Shown here one piece after another: positions 1-10,826 of a stretch of DNA of 64,000 bases. The first letter of the stretch is position 1. The number at the start of each line of letters is the position of its first letter. The stretch comes from Pseudopithomyces maydicus (lineage: Eukaryota > Ascomycota > Dothideomycetes > Pleosporales > Didymosphaeriaceae). The notes under the pieces were generated by a model that ran no database searches, was not told the origin of the DNA, and was given only the letters and a program-made list of their open reading frames with translations. Both the position numbers and the translations under genes were made by a program. Where the stretch lies: contig JANTUC010000004.1 of NCBI GenBank assembly GCA_026873275.1, positions 2,046,001 to 2,110,000 of the forward strand, read 5' to 3'.

Positions 1-516
1 CGCTGTCAGAGCCCACACGGGAACCAGCAGCGTTGCTCTCAGGCGGTGACGTCACATCTTCCTCTTCGACTGCTCTAAGGCTAGCACTGTCGTCTGGGCG
101 AAGTGACTCCTTCTCATCCAAGGCGAACGTGGCGGCCGAAGCGACGCTTTTTCCGTCCAGACTCGGAGGTTTCGCCGAGCCGTCCGAGGAAGAAAGCTGG
201 GTGGTGCTGTCCTCGGCGGTCGAGAATTTCACCACGGCAGCAGACGGGTGCAGCTTGGCCGCGTCCTCCTCTTTGAGTTCTGGGTGGGTTGCTGTTCGAT
301 GGCGGTCCGAGCCGCTCGACTGTGCGGGGCGGCTAGCCGTGTTGGCAGGCATTGCAGTAGCTGCACCCGGCTCTGGACGGGGCTCAATGCGTACGGCAGG
401 CGCTGCACCGCTCACGACGGGCGGTTTGGTCAGGTTTGCGGGAATGGCAACCGGGGGCTTGACGCTAGGGGCCGATTCTTTCGGGATCTGGGGCTTATAT
501 GTTTGCGCGGCAACCT
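1..516 (-). CDS. Unidentified Ser/Pro/Ala-rich protein, internal part; 3' end runs off the window
   Basis: The minus strand is open from about 516 down to base 1. It encodes a low-complexity, probably disordered segment rich in Ala, Pro, Ser, Glu and Asp, including KPPVAIPANLTKPPVV and, near the window edge, DEKESLRPDDSASLRAVEEE. A plausible acceptor (gctaac branch point, then acacag) lies just upstream at about 517-530, so this looks like a downstream exon. An ATG at 622 opens a short frame (MTSAVPCPPGKP...) in the same phase, interrupted by a TAA. It could be exon 1, but no good donor was found and the 5' end is unresolved. I do not recognise the family. The plus-strand frame over the same bases reads as its complement. 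Confidence 0.5.
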
Positions 517-1378
517 GTGTCGGTTAGCGAGGGTAGGTGGACTGAGCATGGCGGGCACTCGCTTTCGCGAAGGAGGGCCTGGCGACGGGCTTTCCCGGGG
601 GACACGGGACGGCAGACGTCATGGCTGTAGAAGGTCGCTGAAGGGATGCTGCTCAGAGGTGGGAGGCAAGAAGACACGGAAAAAGTTGCACAGGGTCGCC
701 GAGGGGTGCCAAGCCGAACGCCGGAAAGCCGCAAAGTGGTGGTGTGGACCGGAAGGAGCGAAGTTGAAGCCTTGTAAAAAATCTCAGGAAATGGGCTGCT
801 CAAGGAAAGTTGCTGCAATGGCCAGAAAGCTGCACATGGTGGAGCGGCGACATTCGAACCGGCAGGGGCAGGCGACGGGAGGGCGGGCGAGGCAGGCAGA
901 GCAGGAGCCTGCGGCGTGCGGCGAGGGGCTCGTCCTGGGTGGTTTGGCGGGGGTCGCAAGCGGGGTGAGTGTGGGTGGAGAGGAATGAATGAGGCTCGAC
1001 GTCGTCGAAATTGATCCGTGCGCCGCGTCTTGGCAGCAGGCCGCAACACGACCGTGGACCAGGACGAGGATGGGGCGAGCCGTGGAGCCCTGCCCAGGTG
1101 CGTCCAGGCACACGTGCAACGACACCGCCCAACCCTGGGCCGCCGACCCTCAGCTGCCCGACGACCGCTGCCTGCCTGCGACCACGCCTGCCTGTCTGCC
1201 TGCCTGCCGCCTGCGCCCGAGCCTGCGCGTGTCCCAGCCGCGGACGCATCCAGCTCCGCTTCGCCGCTCCGTATTCTTTTGCTCGACGGGCGAGCGCGAC
1301 AAACAATTTGCGCGCCGACCTACCCACCTCGCCCACCCAAGCCCTACCCACCGCGCCCTACCCACCGCGCCCGCCGCC
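517..1378. other. GC-rich divergent promoter region
   Basis: This stretch separates a minus-strand gene from the plus-strand zinc-knuckle gene and probably holds both promoters and 5' leaders. It has a CCTG-type microsatellite at about 1167-1210 and a doubled 14-bp unit (CCCTACCCACCGCG) just before the next start codon. The long open frames here on both strands are typical of high-GC sequence and show no recognisable protein. Confidence 0.5.
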
Positions 1379-2449
1379 ATGTTCAGCCGCCGCGGTGGCT
1401 TCGGTGGCCGCTCCAAGGCGACGCCCAGCACCACCTGCCAAAAGTGCCTGCAGAAGGGCCATTACAGCTACGAGTGCACCGTCTCCGCCCAGGAGCGCCC
1501 GTACAAGCCGCGGCCCTCCCGCACCCAGCAGCTCCTCAACCCATCCCTCAAGCCGAAACTCACCGAGGACGTACCCAGCGACCTGCTGCGCAAGAAGGGC
1601 CTCGCTGACAGCATCTTGGCGGACAAGGAGGAGGAGCGTCGCAAGAAATCAGCGCGCCGCTCGCGCTCCCTGTCGTCCGTGTCTGACTCTGACTCTGTGT
1701 CGACCATATCCACAAACCGTTCGCGGTCGCGGTCACGGTCGCCCAAGCGGATCGAGCATAAGAAATCCGATGGAGACGGGCTGAATAAGAGGCGCCGCAG
1801 GTCCGTCTCATCCGAGTCGCCGCACTTGCTCGACACCACCGAACGCCATACACGCCGGAGACTGAGCTCCATGAGCCCGGAACAGAGGGGGCGAAGAAGG
1901 TCGCGCTCGAGTCCCATGGACATATCGCATGACGAGAGCCCGCAGCGGAAGGCACCGAGGAAGGACTACTCGCGGAGCCCTAGCTACACCAGGACACGAG
2001 GAGGCCGTCGATCCCGCAGCAGGGACAGGCACACACGTCGCAAGCGAGCCTCACGCATGCTATCGCCGTCTAGGTCGCCTTCACGGAGCCCGAATCGCAT
2101 GGACATGTCCGACGATCGCACCAATACACGAAATGGACACCACCATAGCCCACGAGCCCGCCCAGCTCGTGCATCACCATCGCGATCAAGGTCCCCCTAC
2201 CAACGGCGCAGCCCAAGCCCATATTCCAGCAGGCGAGCGTCACCACCACGCAACGCATACAGAAATGGGAATGGCGTCAACGATCCGCCTCGCAGCGGTG
2301 CACGTAGCCGATTTGATACCAACGACAGAAATCAACAGCCAGCCAGGCCACCACCACCACCGCCACAGCCAGTACTGGCGCGCGAGCGCAGCTTGAGCCC
2401 TTACAGCAAACGCGTAGCCTTGACCAGGCAGATGCAGACCCAGCGCTGA
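1379..2449 (+). CDS. CCHC zinc-knuckle protein with RS-rich tail (ZCCHC10-like)
   Basis: A single-exon frame of 356 residues. The start MFSRRGGF lies in a good context (ccgccATG); the frame is open much further upstream but without supporting composition. Near the N terminus is a zinc knuckle, CQKCLQKGHYSYEC (Cys20, Cys23, His28, Cys33; C-x2-C-x4-H-x4-C). The rest is a long basic tail of Arg-Ser and Ser-Pro dipeptides. This layout is known for ZCCHC10-like proteins and resembles SR-type RNA-binding factors, so a nuclear role with RNA or splicing factors is inferred. It ends tail-to-tail with the Cwf18 gene, itself a splicing factor. Confidence 0.88.
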   Translation: MFSRRGGFGGRSKATPSTTCQKCLQKGHYSYECTVSAQERPYKPRPSRTQQLLNPSLKPKLTEDVPSDLLRKKGLADSILADKEEERRKKSARRSRSLSSVSDSDSVSTISTNRSRSRSRSPKRIEHKKSDGDGLNKRRRRSVSSESPHLLDTTERHTRRRLSSMSPEQRGRRRSRSSPMDISHDESPQRKAPRKDYSRSPSYTRTRGGRRSRSRDRHTRRKRASRMLSPSRSPSRSPNRMDMSDDRTNTRNGHHHSPRARPARASPSRSRSPYQRRSPSPYSSRRASPPRNAYRNGNGVNDPPRSGARSRFDTNDRNQQPARPPPPPPQPVLARERSLSPYSKRVALTRQMQTQR

Positions 2450-2823
2450 AGTGGCGTCATGTGGACGAATACGAACAAGAATGCTTCTTTTGTGCCATGG
2501 TAGGGACAGGCGTCATAAGCGTATTGTACATTAGATGATTCAGGAAAGGAAGGAGTTGGCGAGGTTCATTGCCGGGGTCAATTGTAGCAGCTAGATAGAT
2601 ACCTTCGCCATCGCACTCATGGCCAAATACGATAATCACAACCACCATCCATTTTCAAGCGCCTCGTTCTCGGACGTCGTGACGTACGATCTTTTGAGAC
2701 AACCCCGCCAATCTCCCTCGGCCGCCTCGAATTGAGTTTCGGCAAAAGAGCACAGCTCGGCAGGACATTTTGTTTTTCATGGCGGCATCATTCAGACTGA
2801 TACAGCCTCTCCGCTGGCATCCC
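2450..2823. other. Convergent 3' intergenic region
   Basis: This lies between the stop codons of two convergent genes and presumably contains both 3' UTRs. I see no gene or repeat in it. Confidence 0.5.
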
Positions 2824-3480
2824 TCAGCTCACACCCTCGTCCTCTGCATCCCGTCTCCGGTCCTCTTCCTCCTCCTTCTCTCTCAAATGCATCGCCTCCA
2901 CCAACTCGCTTCCCTCCATACCAACCTGCTGCGCTTCCCCGTTGCTCTCAATCTGTGCCCTCGCCTCCCCATTGCCCACCTGTGCCCTCTTCTGTGCCTC
3001 CACCCTCTCTCTAACTAGCCTCGCAATGGCGTTCTCGGTCTGCACGTCCAAGCCCCTCGTCTTCTCGCCTAGATCCCTCTTCAAATCCCAATTTGGCTTC
3101 TTGGGCTGCAGGTTGAACAAGTCCAGGCCTTTGTCCTCCTTCTTCTCTTCCTCTTGTTTGCGCTTGACTTCGAGCGCGAGCTGCTCAGCCTTATATTCTA
3201 GCGTATTTGTGGGGTCGGCGATGGGGAGCTGGTCGAAGCCCAGCTTGACATTGCCTGTGGCATGATCGTAGTTTCTTCCTGAGAGATAGGTGGCTGTTAC
3301 GGAAGGCTCCTCGGCGGTCGTGGCGAGCGCGGTGGATGTTGAGGTAGAAGGTCCATCCTCGAGGGCGGAGGCGGATGTGTCTTCTGCGTCTGGAGCTTGC
3401 TTGCGCTTGAGCGATTTGAGTTGCGCAAGGCGGGCTTTGCGATCGTTGGCTGCGGCGGAGAGCTTCTCGTGGGACGACAT
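2824..3480 (-). CDS. Cwf18/CCDC12-type pre-mRNA splicing factor
   Basis: A single exon of 218 residues starting MSSHEKLSAAANDRKARL. An N-terminal helix rich in Lys, Arg and Leu (ARLAQLKSLKRKQ) leads into an acidic Ser/Thr linker, then YLSGRNYDHATG and a charged coiled coil (VKRKQEEEKKEDKGLDLFN, then PKKPNWDLKRDL). The Leu-Phe-Asn-Leu-x-Pro-(Lys)n-Pro-Asn-x-Asp-Leu-Lys-Arg-Asp core is diagnostic of the Cwf18 family, a component of the Prp19/NTC-associated spliceosome. The frame is open upstream to 3651, but this Met starts the conserved region. The gene is divergent from the PPR gene. Confidence 0.9.
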   Translation of the reverse strand: MSSHEKLSAAANDRKARLAQLKSLKRKQAPDAEDTSASALEDGPSTSTSTALATTAEEPSVTATYLSGRNYDHATGNVKLGFDQLPIADPTNTLEYKAEQLALEVKRKQEEEKKEDKGLDLFNLQPKKPNWDLKRDLGEKTRGLDVQTENAIARLVRERVEAQKRAQVGNGEARAQIESNGEAQQVGMEGSELVEAMHLREKEEEEDRRRDAEDEGVS

Positions 3481-3880
3481 TATGAATCGGGGGTTTGTGT
3501 ATGTAGCGGCGACACGTATGTGGTGAGGTGTAGAGGGCGTCTTCAAGTCGTCGCAAGATGGCCGCGTTCGCGATTGCGGAGCAGCTTGCGGAAGGTGCGA
3601 TGAGACGCCTTCCGCTTCCTTGTTCGGTATTATACGCCCCTCTTTGCACAAAAGCAGAAACCCACACGAGATTCAAGGCGAATTTGTATCTTCACGCGTC
3701 GAGTATCGTACATGGGCTGTGAAAAGTGTAGATTGCAACGTTCAAGCCGCATCCAATAGCCCCGACATCTCCGTCCGTGCACGCTCCTGAACTTTTTCTC
3801 GCGACACCCCCATCACCCATCCATCCCGTCCCCGTACCAGCGTCATGGCTCGATGAAGGCCACATCTTCTTCCTCCGCCC
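3481..3880. other. Divergent promoter, Cwf18 / PPR genes
   Basis: About 400 bp between two start codons; it must hold both promoters. No TATA box or repeat stands out. Confidence 0.45.
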
Positions 3881-6679
3881 ATGCGACCCGCCTGCCTCCG
3901 GAATGCCAGGTCTCTCGCCAGCCAGCCGTCGCCGCTCCTTCCTCTCCTCGCTCCTCACGCTTTCGCCGTAGCTCCGCATAGTACAGGACACGATGGCAGT
4001 AGATCATCGAAAGAGCAGAAGGAGGCGAGAGCTGTGCTAGAGACGAGGGCAGATGGTGGGATAAGCCTCGGCACACGCTATGTCGATATATTCAGTTTTG
4101 CGAGGCAACAACTGCGGACGTATAGCACGAAAGTGCAAGGTGCGGCAGACGCAGATGCCGTTAAAAGACGGAATAGGAGACATGTCCTTAAAGAGAGAGT
4201 CGCGAAGCTACCTGAAGGAAATCTGGTTAAAGAGAGTTCCAAAGCACCCCACGCCAGGGATGGTCTGCATGACTCGGCAGCTCAGCAACCTCAACCATTG
4301 TCGGAAAGCCAGGCATCCACGTCTCCGATTCGGCTCTGCTATCCAAGGCAATCAAGGACGTATCGTCCTGCCACCGATAATCGCCTCCATATCAGAAAGA
4401 CGGCCACCGTTGAAGATTTGAGCGATCGCACAACACTGGAACCCAATAGTTCACCGCAACCCCTGAGCGATCCAAAACTTACAGCCGTATCTGAACAGCG
4501 ACGTCAAAAACAACTGGAGGTCTGCCGAAGGAACATTGGCTACTTCCGGACCTATGAAGCTTCCGCCTTTCCTGACCTTAAACTGACAGAGCATGGAAAA
4601 TATCGATCCCTGCAGCGCCGTATCCTTTCCCTGTCCGCACGTAGTGCACAAGAAATAGATCTCCAGAAACCCTTCAACTTCCAGAAAGATACGCGAGGGA
4701 AATCTATTGCAATGATCTTTGCTGCGTTGGACAGGCGTATATTTCCGGGATTGAAGCGACGCTCTTATCCAATTACCATACTTCACCACGAATTGTGTGC
4801 ATCTTGGACGGCCCAGCTTTTTAAATACCAGGGGGCGGGTGAGGCAGAGAACGTCTGGAGAAACTGGAGCGCATTCGACGATGACACGAAAGAGCAGTAT
4901 TGGGCGCACATTCTCGTATACCTCTTGGACAAATCCCCACAACGTGCATTACCGTTCATGCAGGCACTGACTCATCAGCCATGTGTAAAAAGTCTTGATA
5001 TGAGGATTGTTGCAGATGCTTTCGAGCATTTCACACGAATTTATCTAAACAAAGGCGTCTTGAGCCCAGTGCAGATGAACGAATTGCAGCATAGCAAACC
5101 GGAATTCGTCCCAACTTTTTATCATGCCTTTAAACAGCACCTGGCACTGCACAACCGTATCTGCTCTCAGGATCTACTCTTTAGCCTGACGAAGCTTGCA
5201 AGTGTTGAGGAAATACGGCGTGTATTCGACCTCTTCCAAGAGTCCAACACATACATGGGCTACGATGTACTCCTTCATTATGCCGCAACTTTCGCCAAGG
5301 CTGGCGATTTCAAGCGTGGCCTTACGTGTCTTAAAGTCATTGCAGAAGGAGCCGACAATCGAAAAACTAAGGAAGAGCTGGTAAATCAGCAGAGGTTTAA
5401 ATGGACTTGCGCCCTGATACTTCACCGAAGCATGTTGAACAAGGAGAGCTACCATGACACGACCGGAATCGTGGCGGCATTTGTAGAGTTAGGTGTCGTA
5501 CTTGACACTCTACTCTACAATGTCATCATGCACAACGCTATGGAAGCAGGTGACTATTCGACAGCCTTCAAAGTGTACAACACACTGGATGAAAATGGTC
5601 TCAAGCCGGACAAATTCACCTTCTCAACTCTACTTCATGGTTGCAGTGCGGCACCCGACCCCTTCCAATTCCAAGACTTTGCAGACTACAGTGCCGAGAC
5701 AGCGAAAGAAATGAGAGACCCGTGGCTTGCAGCAGATTACCTCTACTTTCAGTATGTCTGCGTCCATCGAAAATCTAGAAACGCCGAGGAGCTGGCACAT
5801 TTATCAGAGGGCATCATGGAAACTTACTTGCAGTTTTTCTCTGCCCGACCACTAGAACCATTCTGGTCGGCAAATTCCACACTTCCACAGCAAAATCGCC
5901 TTACAACACAAGATGGCATCCTGCGCGAATCCGTTTTCATGGATCCTCCACCCATGGCACTTAACATTATGCTTCAACTCGAAATTGTGAAAGCCTCGTC
6001 TTCGATTGACACGACACGAGTTTGGACACTTTACCAACGTTTCAAATCACTCGTTTCCAGCAACCATGATCGGCATCTTTCCAAGCTCGCCCAAGACCCC
6101 ATTATCTGGAACGCCTTTCTACTTTCTTTCTGCCGCGCCAAGAAATTCGAATATGCCTCCAACGTCGTAAGCGATATGCCAGAATACGGCGTCCAGCCAA
6201 ACGTATACACATGGAACATCTTCCTGCAAGGCTTCTTCAAAGATCGACAGCTCCAAGCTGCCGAGCGTGTGTACGAAATCATGCGCGCGAGAGGCATTGA
6301 ACCCGATCAGTTCACCTACGAAGTCTTGCTCCGGGGATATGCACGCGCACAGCATGTTCGCAAGATTGGAGAAGTCATGGAGCATTTCGATGACGATAAG
6401 CAGGAGGATCCAAAACTCTTGCGAGCTCTGGCAAGGATCCATGATCAGAAACGCGTGCTGCTTGAGCTGGAGAAAGCGCGGGTGAAGAAAGAAGAGAGGA
6501 GAGCGCAAAATGAAGTGACAGAGGCAAAAGCAAAAAGGCGGTGGGTGCCACCAAAGTTCATGCCATTGATGGAAGCGAAGGAAGACACTGTAAATATTGA
6601 GGAGGGGGTGCAGATCGAGTCGTCGCTTGAGTCTGGCTCTGCTCCCAGCCCGCAATTCAGCAGCGCGGTGAAGAAGTAA
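3881..6679 (+). CDS. Mitochondrial pentatricopeptide repeat (PPR) protein
   Basis: An uninterrupted frame of 932 residues. The N terminus is rich in Arg, Ala, Ser and Leu without acidic residues (MRPACLRNARSLASQPSP), typical of a mitochondrial presequence. PPR units are readable at about residues 541-590 (LYNVIMHNAMEAGDYSTAF ... GLKPDKFTFSTLLHG) and 739-825 (WNAFLLSFCRAKKFEYASNV, GVQPNVYTWNIFLQGFFKDR, GIEPDQFTYEVLLRGYARA). PPR proteins bind organellar RNA and act in its processing, stability or translation; the specific target cannot be read here. The C-terminal ~90 residues are charged and coiled-coil-like. An earlier in-frame ATG at 3845 is followed by a stop after three codons, which fixes the start. 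Confidence 0.93.
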   Translation: MRPACLRNARSLASQPSPLLPLLAPHAFAVAPHSTGHDGSRSSKEQKEARAVLETRADGGISLGTRYVDIFSFARQQLRTYSTKVQGAADADAVKRRNRRHVLKERVAKLPEGNLVKESSKAPHARDGLHDSAAQQPQPLSESQASTSPIRLCYPRQSRTYRPATDNRLHIRKTATVEDLSDRTTLEPNSSPQPLSDPKLTAVSEQRRQKQLEVCRRNIGYFRTYEASAFPDLKLTEHGKYRSLQRRILSLSARSAQEIDLQKPFNFQKDTRGKSIAMIFAALDRRIFPGLKRRSYPITILHHELCASWTAQLFKYQGAGEAENVWRNWSAFDDDTKEQYWAHILVYLLDKSPQRALPFMQALTHQPCVKSLDMRIVADAFEHFTRIYLNKGVLSPVQMNELQHSKPEFVPTFYHAFKQHLALHNRICSQDLLFSLTKLASVEEIRRVFDLFQESNTYMGYDVLLHYAATFAKAGDFKRGLTCLKVIAEGADNRKTKEELVNQQRFKWTCALILHRSMLNKESYHDTTGIVAAFVELGVVLDTLLYNVIMHNAMEAGDYSTAFKVYNTLDENGLKPDKFTFSTLLHGCSAAPDPFQFQDFADYSAETAKEMRDPWLAADYLYFQYVCVHRKSRNAEELAHLSEGIMETYLQFFSARPLEPFWSANSTLPQQNRLTTQDGILRESVFMDPPPMALNIMLQLEIVKASSSIDTTRVWTLYQRFKSLVSSNHDRHLSKLAQDPIIWNAFLLSFCRAKKFEYASNVVSDMPEYGVQPNVYTWNIFLQGFFKDRQLQAAERVYEIMRARGIEPDQFTYEVLLRGYARAQHVRKIGEVMEHFDDDKQEDPKLLRALARIHDQKRVLLELEKARVKKEERRAQNEVTEAKAKRRWVPPKFMPLMEAKEDTVNIEEGVQIESSLESGSAPSPQFSSAVKK

Positions 6680-8055
6680 AGAGCAAAGACGTTTGTACGA
6701 ATAATTACATCAGTGCTACGATTGGCGTTGCATTGGAGTGGCGCATGGGTGTTGCATATCATCAGCGTTGAATATCGATATCTAGTTGTACATATTTGCC
6801 ATCGCAAATGTATCATATTGTAATTGTACCATGATACCCTATATGCGTGTTTTGCCTCGATGGTTTGACTCCTAGATGGAAGAAGCTGGATTTTCTAAGG
6901 ACATTGCGGAACATTGGGGTTGGGGCATTACGGCGTCCTAGGAACAGGGAAGTCCTGTAAAACCCTCATCAGTCAAGATCTCACTGTCGATGGATCTTGA
7001 AATTAGTGACAAAAATGTATAACGCGTTACCAAGGCACTAGAGCTTGCTGAATCGAAACACAGATATACATTGTTGTACTTGTCCTGTATAAGCTCACGA
7101 TAAAGCCTAGGTACATCGAAACGGAACAGTTGTCCACCTACTCCCTAGAAGAACCCGGCTCAAATCCCTGACACAGAAGGGAACATATAAGCTCTTTCAA
7201 ATGCACCACTGTGATTTGAATTTTTACCTAATTTACATAGTGAAGGTAAGCACGCGTACGCTTGATCACCTTGGGAAGGTACTCTCTGCACCAAGTCTGG
7301 CGCCCTTGGAGCAATAGCGGCTATACTAATTTCTGGTTTTCCGACGTTGCGCGTAATTATGGTTTGACTGCGACAGGGCGCTATCTCAACGACTAAAGAT
7401 TGAGTTGAGACTGCCGGTTCCCTTTGGTATACCTCGCTCTAGTGTTCACTGTCACACTTATGGAACCCCTTTTGCATCTAATACGTCCCTTTCAAATGTC
7501 CCCTAGTGACTATAATCAGCGCCAGATCGCATTCTACGCCTTTTTGTGGGTCTGATTTAGGAAAGTCGAAGAAATAGAGCATTACTCAGAGTCAGGGTAC
7601 CGTGTTTCTACTTGTTCCGATCAGAGAGCTTGTACCAAAGCCAGTGCATATACTGTAGAACACTGCTGGGCTGAACCAACCCAGCCTATGCTCTTATTGT
7701 ATATTCATCAAGTTACATATGGAATTGAGCGTTCTTCATGGGCCAATTACGAGCATTGGATGCTCTTTCCGCAGTGCAGAACGAGAAATCACGCGACCGC
7801 CTCACCGAGTTTCAATTCTGGATATATCAAGTCAAATCGGGCATATAAAAGAGTTGGCATGATAATTAATGATAAGAACAAGCTGGCTCCTCCAATAGGG
7901 GCCGAGTTTGGGTCAGGTCTTTGAATTCACCCCCTTCCCGGCCAAACTCCGCCTGCTATGTGTTTCAACCACCCTAACTCCAACGCTTCCTGCATTTTCC
8001 GGTACCTAAATACGCATTCGAAGTGAAATATCCGACGTTTACCCTGATTGCCTTC
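6680..8055. other. Gene-free intergenic region
   Basis: About 1.4 kb of mixed composition between two plus-strand genes. The six frames are broken throughout. I see no transposon, tRNA or structured repeat. The last few hundred bases should contain the promoter of the protease gene. Confidence 0.45.
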
Positions 8056-9255
8056 ATGTTTTCACTCCTTGCCTTCTTCTGGCTCTCATTTATCGAGGCA
8101 CTATCCTTCAGCCCCGACTTCAATGGCACCATCCCGTCAATCCTTGGTGTTACCGACTTCGACTACCCTGCCTCGATCCACCACCTCGAGTCACGATACG
8201 CAGATGGAGTCGTCAATACCAATTGGCACCAGCCTTGGCCCTTGACCCAACTCCCCAGTCACAAAACACATCTGATCCGATTTTGCTACGCGGACCAAGC
8301 TTCAAAAGATGCACTTCATTGCGCTTTTCACCGGGCTCTAGATCTCTGGAAAGATGCTCTTGGTGGGGTACCTAGCGAAGAGACCGGATACAATTTGCAC
8401 TTCATCGAGACCTACCTCCAAGGCGAGGCCCAGCTTTGCTATACCGCCGACTCATACGATCCGAAGACGGGCCAAGGAATATGGAACTGGAAAATAGCGA
8501 TGCGTCAAGATGCGCTCGTGATACGATATCGGCCAATAGATGAGAATGGAAACAAGCCGGCGACAGCAGCAACGCTGGGGTATACGCCTGAAGAGGTTAT
8601 ACCGCCGTGGCAAGTAAAGCAAGCGAGGCATAACATGCAGATCACTGAGCCAGAAGACGAGGTAAAGATTGCGCATGAGCTAGGCCATGGTGAGTAGTGT
8701 GCCAGATATCGAATGGCGATGAAACTTACCTGTGCCGATAGTCTTTGGACTTGTCCATGAGCACCAGCGCTCCGATCGCGACATATTCATCGAATACCAT
8801 CCCGAGAACATTGTTAATTACAAGGAAGCTCTCGATGCCGCTATATCCGATGGTGTTTCTAAAGACGAAGCTCACCAGAAGCTCACTGATGACTCTGCCT
8901 TTTGCTCGAAGTACAAATTCCGCGGCGATGCATATGTCAGTAAGTCACATCCTTGACCTTTCCTAGCACATGATCAGCTCCTAATTTCAATATAGAGGGC
9001 GCCGGTCAGGCAAGGGTTCTTCAAGGCGACCCTTCAGAGGGTCCCCTGGACTTCGATTTTGACTCCATCATGATATACCCGTCTGACGCATTGACTGACA
9101 CAGCCGCGTGCCGAAGCGACATCGCCAAGTGTCCGATCGTGCGGCGCGCGGGCAAGGATACATCTGGCAATTTGAAATTCGAATATATACCCGCAAAGCA
9201 GAAGCCTTCAGCTAAAGATGCGTTGTTTATCAGGAAACACTATCCGTGGCATTAG
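8056..9255 (+). CDS. Secreted astacin-like zinc metalloprotease (M12A type)
   Basis: Three exons: 8056-8689, 8742-8939, 8996-9255 (introns 52 and 56 bp), giving 363 residues. The first ATG after an upstream GTG is used; it begins a signal peptide (MFSLLAFFWLSFIEALSF). Joining exons 1 and 2 restores the zinc site HELGHVFGLVHEHQR (about residues 207-221), an exact HExxHxxGxxHE match with the astacin/metzincin His-His-Glu-His arrangement. The Met-turn SIMIYPS follows at about residue 301. The family cleaves extracellular proteins. Astacin-like proteases occur sporadically in fungi, so a role in secreted proteolysis is inferred. Convergent with NDUFS7. Confidence 0.9.
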
Positions 9256-9663
9256 GTGGAAGGGGTTTCAATTTCACTGTGTGGCCAAACACCCAAATAG
9301 AAAGAAAGGTTGTGAAAACAGGATATATGGAGGGATATAAAACAATAATCTTCCAGAAGCGGCGGGCTAGCACAGACCAACAAGTATAATAGAATGCGGG
9401 TTCTCTCTCTGACAGTGTACTACATTTCTTTATCAACAGATCGTAGGGCTTAGTACTCATTTGCTTGTCGCTGGCTGCATTGGTAATCATATATCGCAGG
9501 TCCACAATCAAAAATCGAGTTGAAGAGGAAAGGAGAAAATTGAATATTTGCTGTTCGCTCCGTGGCGGGATATTCATTTTGTACAGTAGTGGGGGGCTCT
9601 CTAACACCCTCGAACAAGCTATTTCGAGAACATGGCAGTAGGGAAAACAAAGGGAAAGCGCAA
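9256..9663. other. Convergent 3' intergenic region
   Basis: About 400 bp between the stop codons of the protease and NDUFS7 genes; 3' UTRs expected. Long antisense frames here are shadows without support. Confidence 0.45.
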
Positions 9664-10512
9664 TCACTTCCTGTACCACATTCTGGTGATCTTGGTGTGC
9701 CTCATCTTCTTCTGCAGCTGGAAAACGCCGTACATCAGGGCTTCGGCGGTGGGAGGGCAGCCAGGAACGTAGATATCCACAGGCACGATCCTGTCGCATC
9801 CTCTTGTGACCGAGTAGCTGTAGTGGTAGTAGCCTCCACCGTTTGCGCAGCTGCCCATGGAGATGACCCAGCGCGGGTCGGGCATCTGGTCGTAGACTTG
9901 TCGCAGAGCGGGTGCCATCTTGTTGGTGAGGGTTCCGGCCACAATCATGACGTCGGACTGGCGGGGCGAGGCACGGAAAATGATACCGAGACGATCCTGA
10001 TCGTAGCGGGGAGCGGACAAGTGCATCATCTCGACGGCGCAGCAGGCAAGACCGAAGGTCATGGGCCACAGCGAGCTCTGTCGCGCCCAGTTGGCAATCT
10101 GGTCGAGTGTGGTGCTGGCGAGGGTTAGCCGGTTGTCGGTTCGCGCTGGGGCGAAAGGCCACTCCGCCCGCGTCGCCTCACAGAAGGCGCGGACGGTTCT
10201 GGTTCACATACAGGGCATATTGCATGGCGCCCTTCTTGCCCTCCTGGCTCGGCAGCGGCACCTCTCGCCGGGCCTGCTTCATCGGGGGTGGTGCTCCGGG
10301 CCCGCCGGCGACGAGGGCGGGCTTCTGCATGGGCGTCGCATTGTTCGAGGAGGTGCTGGAGAGGAAAGCGACGCTGCCGGCGCGGTAGGGGAGCAGCGCA
10401 CTTGTCGGTTTGGCTGTCGACACGGTTAGCTCCCGGGCCGGGGCGCACGCTGGCGGCGGCGGGACGCACCTCGGAGAGCCATTGAGGCGGCAGACCTCGT
10501 AGACGACAACAT
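9664..10512 (-). CDS. NADH:ubiquinone oxidoreductase PSST/20-kDa subunit (NDUFS7), complex I
   Basis: Three exons on the minus strand: 10470-10512, 10212-10413, 9664-10114 (introns 56 and 97 bp), 231 residues. The start [16 protein letters not shown] gives an Arg/Ser/Ala-rich mitochondrial presequence. The core is the subunit that binds iron-sulfur cluster N2 at the quinone site: the tandem cysteines in [11 protein letters not shown], then [12 protein letters not shown] and [10 protein letters not shown]. The C terminus [12 protein letters not shown] is typical. The donor GTATGT and acceptor after ggctaacc restore [20 protein letters not shown]. The gene is nuclear and the product is a peripheral-arm subunit in the mitochondrial inner membrane. 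Confidence 0.96.
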
Positions 10513-10826
10513 GTTGGCTGTCGGAACAAAGGAAAGGCCCGCGGGGAGGAGTGGAGAGTGCTGGGGCGAGGTGGCGATGGGCAACCGTCGTTTGGTAGGT
10601 GGTGAGGTCAAAACGTCGAGCTTTCCTTGGCGGTCATGAGCTTACCGAAACACGCCGACGCTGGCTGGTCGGCGCCGCCCGCGCGAACCACTGCACCTCC
10701 CAAGTCACCCTTCCGGACACCATCGGCGGATGCCCTCTTGCTCATTCGCCAGGTCCCCTCGAGCATTGATACCGGCAGTGCAGTAGATCACTACTTGCAG
10801 TCTTGCATCACACCTCCGCGAGCACC
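10513..10826. promoter_or_regulatory. Compact divergent promoter, NDUFS7 / TRAPPC2L
   Basis: Only 314 bp separate the two start codons, so the promoters must overlap or abut. No TATA box was seen. Confidence 0.5.

Noticed and set aside
33..527. 164-codon plus-strand frame at the left edge
   Set aside because: Ser/Ala/Gly-rich composition is the complement of the minus-strand coding frame, which reads more naturally.
9562..10128. 188-codon plus-strand frame opposite NDUFS7
   Set aside because: Shadow of the conserved complex I subunit exon.
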